Positions 1 to 12,200 of a DNA stretch of 64,000 nucleotides are shown here, one piece after another. The DNA is from Lepus europaeus (Eukaryota; Chordata; Mammalia; Lagomorpha; Leporidae): assembly GCF_033115175.1 (NCBI RefSeq), contig NC_084837.1:73261266-73325265 (forward strand), read 5' to 3'. A model generated the notes under the pieces. That model worked only from the letters and a program-made list of their open reading frames with translations, was not told the origin of the DNA and did not search any database. The stretch's first letter is position 1, and each line of letters opens with the position of its first letter. A program made the translations under genes and the position numbers.

Positions 1-122
1 GAAATATTTTAATAAGATAATAATAAATATTTTAATAAGATGCATGGCGTTCATGTATTGGCATTGAACGAAGAAGCTGCACTCCACTAGTTGTCCTTAA
101 GTCCTTTTGTCCTTTCATACAG

Positions 123-239
123 AAAAGGAGGCGAAAGAGAAAGAAACACTGATCACTATCATGAAGACACTCATTGACTTTGTGAAGATGATGGTCAAGT
201 ATGGCACCATCTCTCCGGAAGAAGGCGTCTCCTACCTTG
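123..239 (+). CDS. SCG3: SCG3 internal coding exon (first in window)
   Basis: This 117-bp exon has its acceptor AG at 121-122 and donor GT at 240-241. It enters and leaves in phase 1, with the glutamate codon split at both ends. The product runs [19 protein letters not shown] and on to EEGVSYL, a predicted helical segment with a regular hydrophobic pattern. The preceding intron begins outside the window. Confidence 0.95.
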
Positions 240-3200
240 GTGAGAAGCCTCTGGTTTATTTTAACTATGGTGCTTTTTGGTGTGCAAAGTAAATTGATTA
301 GGGACCTGGTAATAATTACGTCCCTAGCTTGATCATTTGTGCCAAAACAGCCCAAATCGTCCGAGGCAGACTCGCCCATCTTGAGAATGCATACAGTGGA
401 AGTTTACAAGGAAGGCAAATACTAACCAGAAGTTTCCACCCTCGTCTTCAGAGATCACATTGATTAGATTCTGTCGGACTAGCGTTTTCTATTAATCCCC
501 ATGGAGACAGTCTTCTGGAAATTGGACTAGGTGGCTTCATTCAGTTGTGTGTGGAAGGTCAGGATGGAGGGTCTTGATTTTCTCCTCTGAGGTCTGTGTG
601 TGGTGAGGAGGAAAGCCCAGTGGGTTGAGTGTGAGGAGTCCTGATTCCTGGCCCCCACTTGCCACGGAGCAGCTGTCACGCTGCGGGAGACAGCGCACCC
701 TGCTGCCCCTCAGCGTCTGCCGCTGTGAGGCGCAGGGCTCTGTTATCTGTGACAGGGGCTGGGAAACTGCTCTTGGGCCACATCTGGCCCATCACTGCCT
801 ATTTTTGTATACGGCATACAAGCTACATATGGCTTTTAGAGTTCAAATGGTTAAAAAAAAAAAAAACAAGCATAGCACTCGGTGACAGTGGAACCTGTAT
901 AAATCCGTGTTTCAGCATCCGTAAATAAAGGTTTACTAGAACACAGCCCTACTCACTTATCTGAGTGCCGTCCGTGGCTGCTTTCATGCTGTGACAGCAG
1001 AGCCGAGTGCTTGCAACGGAGACGATATTGGCTGCAAAACCAAAAATATTTACTCTCCGGCCCTTTACAGACAAGGTTGCCAACCCCCATTCATTACTTG
1101 AACTTTACAGATGGATTCAGACACTTTTTCATTAAAGATTTTATTTAATTGAGATGTAGTTATAGACAGAAAGAGGGAGGCAAGGAGAGAGGTCTTCCAT
1201 CTGTTGGTTCACTCCCCAAATGGCCACAATGACCAGAGCTAAGCTGATCCGAAGCTAAGAACCAGGAGCTTCTTCCAGGTCTCCCACACGGGTGCAGGGG
1301 CCCAAGCACTTGGGCCATCTTCCACTGCTTTCCCAGGCCATAGCAGAGAGCTGGATCCAAAGAGGAGCAGCTGGGACAGGAACTGACACCCACAGGGGAC
1401 GGTCACACCACAGACAGAGGCTTAGCCCACTATGCCACAGTGCTGGCCCCTCAGACATTATTTTGTTTTGGAATTAGGTGAGGTTTTAAAAAATTAATTA
1501 AAATTAAGTAAAACCTGAAACCCAATTTCTCAGGTGCAGATTGCCAAGTGCTTTTTTTTTTTTCTAAAAGGCTTTTGTCTTCCTGCTTGATTTAGTTCAT
1601 CAACAAATAGCATCTACCACCACGTACTATGAGCAAGATGACCTCACAGCCCCTTACTCTGATGAAGGAAGGAGAAATAAACAGAAGAGGAAATCTCACA
1701 GGATAGGGCAATCCAGAATTATTCTGTATGAACTTCGCTGTTTTATAAATGAAAAGTTTTATTTTTTCTCATTGTAAAAAAGTGCATTTATTTTGAAAAG
1801 CTATTCAGTATGAAAAGAAGCTTAAAAGGAAGTAAAAATCATTCACAGTGCTGACACCCTGGTAACATTTTGATTTATATAATTATTTTTTAAAATTACA
1901 CCAAAATGCCCAGAGACATTTTGGTATATTTCCTTTCAACTTTCCTTCTCTCTATAGATAATAGATAATTTCAATGCCAAAACTGAGATGACATTATAAA
2001 TGGCTTCAAGCATTCAATATTTTGTCATGAACATTTCTCCCTCTCACTAAATAGCCTTTATACTGTTTATATATGTAATTATGTATATTACACACATATA
2101 TAATAATTTAAAAAGACAGAACATTTAACATAAATGTAAATCATGTATCTTGAGAATAAAGTAATACCTTACCTTAGATGTGCTCCTTTTGTGGAGTATC
2201 TCAATGGTTTCTATTGCTTTGCTCCTATAAACCAATGTTGTCCAACAGAACTTCCTGCATGACAGAATCGTGTTTGTGCTGTTCGATGTCGTAGCTACTG
2301 GCTACGGGGGACCGCTGAGCACTTGAAATAGGCCTGGTGCCACTGAGAAAGCTTTTATTTCATTGTAACTACTTTTCATTAAATGGCAACTTGTGGTTGG
2401 TGGCTGCCATATTCATTAGCACAGCTATAAATAGTCGTGGGGGTAACTGTCTCCCATGTAAGCCTCGGTGGCGTCTCTGACGCATTTCATAAGATAAATG
2501 ACTAAGTGTGGAATTTCTGAGTCACCCAGTGTTGATGTAGAACAGTTATTGATCTGAGGTCAAAGGAATAAAGTAAGCCGTAAAACGCTGAGTGTCATAT
2601 TAGCAGATTTTTTGTTAAATGAGATACAAGAAAGAAATGACATAGATATCTACACATGTACGCAGAGAATATAAATGAGTGTTCACGCTAGGTCCCTATC
2701 CCGGGAGCATTCTAGCAGTGGCCACCGAGATGAAAAGGAACTTCTGCATGAAGTGAGCAGGAGCCTGGACTTCAGGGTCTCAAATGACTTCCCTTTGCGC
2801 CCAGAGGGTCTGTGTCTCCCAGAAGTAGGGTCCAAGTCCAAGCTTCGTGCTAGCAGCCTTGATACTTTAGAATTATGTTTCACTTTGATGAGATTTAAAC
2901 TTTTGAGTAAATGTCTGCTATCATGTCTCAGAAAGTAAAATTATATTTCTTCCTCTCCTCCCTCCAGAAAACTTGGATGAAATGATTGCTCTTCAGACAA
3001 AGAACAAACTAGAAAAAAATGCCACTGACAATAAAAGCAGGCTTTTCCCTGGTATGATTTATTTATTTAGCTTTTAGAAGAATAACCTGTTTGAGTGGGA
3101 AATAATGAACTTCAATAGGCATTAATGAAGACTTAAAGTCTGAACTCCAACCGTAGGACTAAGTACACATTGACAGCTATCTGGGTTATTTTGTGGCCAG

Positions 3201-6200
3201 TCATGGCACAGAAATCTGGCCCCGAAAATACTGCAAAGTAATGTCGGTCTTTGCTGAAGATTCTGAAGAGGTGGCTGGTGGGAAAGGAGAGGGCTGGATC
3301 CCAGAGTTGAAGAACCTGTCTTCTCATTCTCCTTCCAGAATCCTTCACTCCACGCAGATCAGTGTTCTCCAGCCTGTGCCCTGGTCACCCGTCCACACTC
3401 CCCACCGTCCCCCACTGCTCTGTCCTCCCAGGTCTTCCCTTTGCCCCTGTGAAGTGCGGCGTGCCCGCTGCTCCTGACTTCTTCAGTCTCACACCTCCAC
3501 CATCACCCTGCTCAGCACAGCAGACACCACAGAGCTGGGCTGTGCAAAAGAGCCTACTTAGAAGAGGAGCTTGGAGGGAAAAAAAAGAAAAGATTGCAAA
3601 TCATTACTTGTATGTTTTGTCCATGTCAAGGAAATCATATGTGTTTTGTTTTTTTTTTTTTTTTAGATTCCATTTATTTAGTTGAAAGGTAGAGTTACAG
3701 AGAAGCAGAGGCAGAGAGAGAGAGAGAGAGAAAGGGAGAGAGGTCTTCCACCCTCTGGTTCCCTCCCCAAATGGCCACAGAGGCTGGGGCTGGGCCAGGC
3801 TGAACCCAGGGGCCAGGAGCTTCTTCTGGGTCTCCCATGTGTGTGCAGGGGCCCAAGGACTTGGGCTGTCTTCTGCCACTTTCCCAGGCACATTAGCAGG
3901 GGGCTGGATCAGAAGTGGAGCAGCAGGAACTTGAACCGCTGCCCATACAGGATGCCAGTGTCATAAGCGGCAGCTTAACCTGCTGTGCCCCAACCAGCCC
4001 TGAGCTTATTTCTTTGGTTTTTGGTTGCTACTAGGGCAAACCTTTCTCCTATTGAACTGGTTTCCTTCTTCCTTTACGATTTCAAGAAGACACAACCTAC
4101 ATTGTTTCCTTTTTCTTTGCCCTGACTGCTGGGAAATTTGCTACTAAAATTGATGCTGAGGTTCAACTGTCGTAATATTTCTTGTGGTTAATATATTGTC
4201 TTTTCTCTCTTTCATAGTCTTTATTTTTTATTTCTATTTTATTCATCTTGGTATAGGTATTTCCTTTGTTTTAGGCATTACATGAGGTGGAATGTAGAAA
4301 CTATAAACAAATATGAATGAATATAATTTACATGAGATAATAACTGACTTCTTCCTTTCCTATTTTTATGGAATAAAAATACATTTTATTTTATTTTTAA
4401 AAAAATTTATTTATTACTTATTTTGAAAGTCAGAGTTACATACAGTGAGAAGAAGAGGCATCTGGGGAGTGAACCAGCGGATGGTTCACTCCTCAGATGG
4501 CCGCAACGGCCAAAACTGTGCCAATCCGAAACCAGGAGCCAGGAGCTTGAGCCATCTTCCACTGCTTTCCCAGGCCATAGCAGAGAGCTGGATCAGAAGT
4601 GGAACAGCCAGGACTTGAACCAGTGCCCATATGGGATGCCAGCACTTCAGGCGGCAGCTTTACCCACTACGCCACAGCGCCGGCCCCCATTTTATTTTTT
4701 AAAAGTTCATTATTAGACTGCTTGAGGTTCTTTAATTACTGCATGTATTACAGTTGTTTTCACATGATTATCTACTTCAGTTTATGAAATTTAATTCAGC
4801 ATAGGATTTCTAAATGGAAGTAACGATGTTTTAAAAAGATATTTATTTATTTATTTATTTAAAAGGCAGAGAGAGGAAGAGACAGAGAGAAAGATCTTCC
4901 ATCCATTGGTTCACTCCCCAAATGGCCACAACAGCCAGGGCTGGACCAGACTGAAGCCAGGAGCCAGGAGCTTCATCCAGCTCTCCCATGTGGGTGCAGG
5001 GGCCTGAGCACTTGGGCCATCTTCCACTGCTTTCCTAGCACACTAGCGTGGAACTAGATTGGAAATGGAGCCGGTGATTACAAATTTGAACCAGCACCCA
5101 TATGGGATGCCAGCATCACAGGCAGAGGCCTAACCTGCTGCGCCACAGCCCTGGCCCTGAAATACAGATATTTCTAAGTGAGAAGTGAACCAGGGTTATC
5201 TCTTTTTAACAGCAAGACTCCAAGTCTTCCTCACTTTTAGGGTGATGGAGGGTAAGGGAGTATGAAGAAGGGACAGGAGGGAAGTCCTGACATAGCCCCA
5301 AATCCTTGGGTGCTGCTCTGAGTATTAGGCTTTTGAAAAAAAACACAAGGTCAAGGTGAGATTAACAATTAAGTTATTCTCATTTGGAATCAAAACATGA
5401 GAAATTTATTTTGAGACCTGACATACCAACATGATTGCCTACACAGCTTAAAGTAAGACAAGAGACCTAGCCCTTGGTGACATGTGCAGCCGAAGGGAAG
5501 CGATGCTCAATCAGAGGCTAGGAAGCTGGGGGCTTGGTCACCCAGGAGGTGACCTTGGCAGTTGGCCTCAGTGTCCTCTCTGGCAAGGCAGGGATGAGTG
5601 TACTATTACATCATCACTAAGATCCCTTTCAGCTCAAAAATGATCTGATCCCTACCTATACTTTCAGTAGAGTCTGTTTCTACATTGGCAATGAATTGTT
5701 AGGGAATCAGCTTATAACAACACTGCACAATCTGATTATAGCGCCGTCAGAGAAGAGCCACGAAGAAGCAGACAGTACCAAGGAGGAAGCTGCTAAGATG
5801 GAAAAGGAATATGGAACCTTAAAGGACTCCACAAAAGATGACAGTTCCAACCTGGGAGGAAAGACAGATGAGCCAAAAGGTATGGATTTGACAGCTCTGT
5901 TTGGCAATGAAACTGGGGAAGCAAAACCTTTCACTGCACAAGGTAAGGTGGATCCCACTAAGTCTGCAATGAGCATGAGCTATGAAAAAGATTTAGCTTG
6001 TGGTGCCTGTGTTTGAATAGAGATTTTTGTAATAGTTTTCAGTCTCCTGGGATGGCAAATTGGTTTCATCTTTTGATGGTCTATAGTGTCAGTTGGACTT
6101 CCATGCTTGGAGAGGGATATTCATGAGCATCTGTGCATTGTTTAATGTCCTATTTATAATCTTAGAAATGTATCCAACAATATTTCTTCAGACTTATCTA

Positions 6201-9200
6201 ACCCTCTTCTAAGTAGTCACATACTGCTTATTCAACATGGTCATTAAAATTTGTGCATTTAACAAGGCAAATTTCTATAACTATTTAGCCAGTGATTACA
6301 AATTGACAGACACTTTCAAGGATTTTATTAAAATCACAAATCTAATTATCCAATTTCTTTAAATGCTGTAAATATATCTACACATTATAAAATTCACACC
6401 TTCCTAGAATTTTGGAGTTGTCTGTATGCCCAAGGAGAAGACTCCCTGAGGTGTGAGTTCTAAGTGGTTAGCCCTTTCATTTCAGGTCGGGATGTGAGAT
6501 CTGATTGGATAATTCAGTGGTTCAAACCCCTTTCAATACTGAGTTGTGCAAGTTACATCATGGAAAATTTACATCCCAGTATCTCAACTAGATCTTTTTC
6601 TGAAACTGGCTGTGTTTGTCAGAGGTTGTGAACAGATGGCTGGAATCTGCCTTATTTTTCTGTTGTTTTGATATGTTGACCTCCTTTACATCTTATCAGT
6701 GTCTCATTATTCCCCGGGAGCTGAGGGAATGGGTCAGTGTCCTCTCTCTGGGCACCCAGCTACTTTATGATCTGAAAAGATACTTGTTGCGCTCTCTTTT
6801 CATTGATTATTAGGTGTAAGCATCGGTGGCAATGAATGAAGAGACTTTGCTTCTTCCTTGCTGTGATATGAGCCCACACCGATCATGTTCACGGTGTAGC
6901 TCCTAATGTAGAATGGACTGCTTGGCCCATTTACTGGTTCCCAACCGATCTCTCCTGCTCACACAGTTATAAACAGGTTCAAATTAATATTTGGTAAAAG
7001 ATATGTGCTTGACAATGTGTAGAGAAGAAAGAATCTAGCCATGTATTGAACACCTTGTAACTCAGTGGTGACAATAAAATTACAGGCTGTTTCCCTATAA
7101 TATAAATACAACCCTTGTTAACACCTTAAGTTTATTAACTTTCTCCATTTGTGTAGTTGTTTAGTTGTTGTTGATGGTGATGACTTTGTTCTTAACATTT
7201 GTGCAGCCTCTGCAGTGGGAGACCCTAATTTCTCTTTTGTCCTTATAGCACATTATCTTTCCTTAAAAACAAAACAAAAAAAACCAGTATGTATGTATTT
7301 AAGAAGCAGAGAGAGAAACAGACAGAGAGCTCCTATCTGCTGGGTCACTCTCCAAATCCTAACAATGGCCCAGACTAAACTAAGCTAAAGCCAGGAGCTA
7401 AGAACTCAATCTGGGTCTCCCAAGTGGGTAACAGGGACCCAAGTAATGGAATGATCACCTGCTGCCTCCTACGATGTGCATTCGCGGGCAGCTGGAATCA
7501 GGAGCAGAGCTGGGACTCAGTCTCGGATATGGGATATGGGATATGGGCATCTTAGCCACCAGACCTAACACCTGCCTCTGTCTTTGCTTCTTGACAAGAT
7601 CATCCTGGCTTCCTGGCAACAACAGGACATTCTAGACCCACTCTGAATTGTCCTGCTGAGACTTGAAATCCTTCCCCTTCAAGAGATTCTGGTTCCTTCC
7701 TGTAGAAAATATATTAGACAGAAGCCTGGATTATATGGGTTTAAATGAGAGGTGATATTGGCCAAGGGTACAGTTCCTATTTCAGCTATTGGAAACTTTT
7801 TGAGTCAAGGTTAGAAGAAGAAATTCCTGCTTAATGTACCAAGTTCATTTTGGTTTTTTTGTGAGCCTATGAAGTTTTATGTTGTCATACCCTTCTTATC
7901 TTTAGCATGGATTTCATGTTTGTAGGTATACTCTAGGGAATTAATAAACCTTTTTTGTCCTTAAAGATTTATTTGTTTATTTGAAAGGCAGAGTTACAGA
8001 GAGAGGAGAGAGAGAGAGACAGGGAGAGACAGAGGAGAGAGAGAGAGATGGATCTTCCATCCACTGGTTCACTTCCTAGGTGGCCACAGCAGTTAGGTCT
8101 TGGCTAGGCTAAAGCCAGGAACTTCGTATGGGTGTCTCACACATGAGTGGCAGGGGCCTAAATACTTGGGCCACTGCTTTCCTGGCACATTAGGAGGGAT
8201 CTGGATTGAAGGTGGAGAAGCCGGAACTCGAACTGGCATCCATATGGGATGCAGGCACCTCAAGCTGCAGCTTAACCCAACTACATCACAGTGCCGGGCC
8301 CCCAATAATGGTTCTTAACCCAGGTGGGTAGCCAAGTACAACACACGCCACATGTGTACATGCACAACCCACTTGTCACTGGGCCAGGCTTGTGGGCTCC
8401 CTGAGAGAGGGAATGTCGGAGGACATGTCAGAGTAGAACAATGGGTGCGGTAATGGCCCAGCTGAAACCACTTAGGAAATAAGGCTGAGCAGGACTCACT
8501 GGGCCGGGTACTGTGAGGAGTCTGTCTTGGTCTTGCAGTGTGAGATGATGACCCCCATCCAACTACAGCAAATACCAAGGATCTTTATAAAGCTCATAGA
8601 AAATGCTTATTATGGGGCCAGCACTGTGGCACAGTGGGTTTAAGCCACAGCCTGCGGCGCTGGCATCCCATATGAGTCCCAGTTTGAGTCCTGGCTGCTT
8701 CACTTCTGATCCAGCTCCCTACTAATGTGCCTGAGAAAGCAGCAGAAGTTGGCCCAAGTGCTTGGGTCCCTGCACCTATGTAGGAGACCTGGATGAAGCT
8801 CCTGGCTCCTGGCTTTGGCCTGGCCCAGCCCTGGCCATAGTGGCCGTTTGGAGAGTGAACCAGCGGATACAAGGTCTCTTTCTCTCTCTCTTTACCTCTG
8901 CCACTCCTTCTTGGTAACTCTGACTTTCAAATAAATAAATAAATCATTTTTAAAAATCTTAAAGAAGAAAATGCACATTATGGGAAAAACTATGGATTTC
9001 AAATGTGTTGTACCAAAATGAACTTACTTTTAATTCCATTTTCTGATAATTCTTTGAAGTAGCTCACATTTATTAACCAAGCCAAACATGTAGTGGATCC
9101 TGTGAGTAATATAAATAAGATTAAAAATAATAATACCTTCCATTTATACCTTGTTTTACTTTACAAAGCATGTCTATATGCATCTCATTTCAGATTTAAT

Positions 9201-12200
9201 GGGGGAAAAGTCCAATTTAATTACCCGTGGTGAAAAGTGACACTCATTATTTATTTATTTATTTGAAAGTCAGAGTTATACAGAGAGAGGAAAAGCAGAA
9301 AGAGAGGTCTTCCATCTGCTGGTTCACTCCCCAACTGGCCGCAACGGCCGGAGCTGCGCCGATCCAAAGGCAAGAGCCAGGAGCTTCTTCTGGGTCTCCC
9401 ACATGGGTGCCAGGGGCCCAAGGACTTGGGCCATCTTCTACTGCTTTCCCAAGCCATAGCAGAGAGCTGGATCAGAAGTGGAGCAACCGGGTCTCAATCC
9501 AGCACCCATATGGGATGGTAGCGCTTCAGGCCAGGGCATTAACCCACTGCACCACAGCACTGGCCCGACACTCTTTTTTTTTTTTTTAAAGATTTTTATT
9601 CATTTTTATTTGAGAGGCAGAGTTAGAGGAGAGAGAGAGACAGAGAGATGGATCTTTCATCTGCTAGTTCCCTCCGTAAATGGCCACAACAGCCAGAGCT
9701 GGGCCAATCCGAAGCCAGGAGCCAGGGCTTCTTCCAAGTCTCCTATGTGGATGCAGGGGCCCAAGGACTTGGGCCATCCTCCACTGCTTTCCTAGCACAT
9801 TAGGAGGGATCTGGATTGGAAGTGGAGCAGCCGAGACTGGAACCGGTGCCCATATTTGGTGCCGGCACTGCAGGCAAAGGGATAAGCTTCTATGCCACAG
9901 TGCCGGTCAGGCACTCATTTTTTAATGTAGTTTTTGTTAGGCTATTCGAACTCTTGCTTTCTACAGGGACTTACATTATAAATAATATTTTAAGTGTTGA
10001 TTTTTAATTGGTTCAGTTACTTGAATGATTTGCCAGTTACTTCTAAATTTAGGGATTGTCAATGAAATAGAATTTATTCTAATCCCAACATACCTATAAA
10101 GTTGCTTAATTTTTCAAAGAAATTGTTCTCTGGAGGACAAAGAAAAATACTTTACCGCTTTATTCCATTATCTAAGGGTGGCTCTTTCTGCCATTTGGAT
10201 GTTTATGCATTTACTTCTGGTCTGTGAGTCACTGAAAATCTTTTTTAAAGTCATCCAAGGGATGAGATAAACATTGCAACACCCATAAACTCATCCCAGT
10301 ACTATTCATGTGTCAAGTTTATGACCAGATAATGGAATTAAGTTGAAGAAGGAGGTCTCCAAGATAACTTCACCTAAATAGCATATTTTTCCTATCTGTT
10401 TCACAGGAGCTAAAAAAGTTAGCATATTTAATAACTATTCAATTGATAGTAAATTGACTAACTCATGTATGTGGGTGCTCTCACTTTTTAAGCAACATAA
10501 TGCCTGCATTCAGGCCCCAAGCCATTCTTCTGGAAATATCTGACAATACTGAGTCTAATCTTGCAAGTGGGGGAGGAGCTCAGCAGGTGCCGGGAGAATT
10601 ATCAACATGGGTTTTTCAAGGACAGCTTAGGAAGATTTCCTCCCTTCTGTAGAAACCAGGAATCGCCTTTTTAGAATTCACTCTTTAATTTACAAATCAG
10701 TAAAGCAATCTCACAGAAGAGGAAGTGACTTGCCCAAGATTGAGAGGAAGAGCTGGACCTTGAACCTGTGACCCCAGCCTCCCAATCCCGTGCTTTGCCA
10801 GTATTGCGTCCAGCATTTCATGGGCATCTTTCATACCAAGCTCTTTGCTTCATGTGGTTCAAAATTATAATCGTATAATCCTGATACAACCAGCAGAGCC
10901 GATATTTTCAGGAGATCCCGTCTTTAATAGGTTAACCGCATTCATCTCTAAGCTTCTTTGTTGGAGGCAGGGGGCAGTCAGGACAAATTCATTTATGCCA
11001 AAGGCTATTTCTCATGCAGTGTTGGAAACTAAAGCAGCCCGGAAAGCTAGGCTGCGTCCTGATTCTGGCCCTGTTCCCATCTGCCTCAGCATATGTTTTA
11101 AGCTTCTGCCATATTACCTCAGCCATGAGCTATTTTTTTCCAGAGGAAGCTGAAATAAATTGGAAAAAAAAAAAAATAGTCCCGCTTTCCCAAGTGGACT
11201 CTTGTGGGCTTTCAGTGCACACTGTGTAAATAAACCATGGGCTGTGCAGCTCGCGGGAGGAGGAAGCGTAAATAGAAGGCAGCTGCTGCTTTGGGGGCGG
11301 AGCAGCTTACCCGCGCTCCGGGCACCGGGTGCAGCGCCCAAGACCGGAGGCAGGCAGGTGTACCCAAACGTTACACGTGAGGTCACCTCGCATACTTAGA
11401 AAGTACGGATGCTTGGTCCCTACTCCGAGATATTCTGACTTAGTTGTGAGGAGCGACCTGGCCATGGGGATTGTAAAAGCTCTTCGGGGGGGCTGGCATT
11501 GTAGCCACCATTCTATATGAGTGTTGGTTTGAGTCCCGGCTGCTCCACTTCAGATCCAGCTCCCAGCTAACGTGTCTGGAAAGCAGTGCAAGATGGCCCA
11601 TGTGCTTTGGCCCATAATGTCCACGTGGGGAGACCTGGCTAGAGATCCTGGCTCCTGGTCTTAGCTTGGCCCACACTGGCTATTGGCAGCATTTGGAGAG
11701 TGAACCAGGAGATGGCAGGTCACTCACTCTTTGTCTGTCCCTCTCTCTGTTGCTCTTACTTTCAAGTAAATGAATAAATAATTTTTAAAGAAGCATATGA
11801 ATTTACAAAAGTGTTTAAAATCCATGCATTATTATTTCATAATATTTTCTTTTTTTAAGATTTATTTTTTATTTGAAAGTCAGAGTTACACAGAGAGAGA
11901 AGGAGAGGCAGAGAGAGAGAGAGAAAGGTTTTCCATCCACTGGTTCACTCCCCAGTTGGCCGCAATGGCCGAAGCTGCACTGATCCGGAGCCAGGAGCCA
12001 GGAGCTTCTTCCGGGTCTCCCATGCGGGTGCAGGGGCCCAAGGGCTTGGGCCATCTTCTACTGCTTTCCCAGGCCATAGCAGAAAGCTGTATTGGAAGTG
12101 GACTTGAACCAGCACCCATATAGGATGCCAGCACTGCAGGTGGCAGCTTTACCTGCTACACCACAATGCCGGTCCCTGTTTCATAATATTTTCTGAAGTA

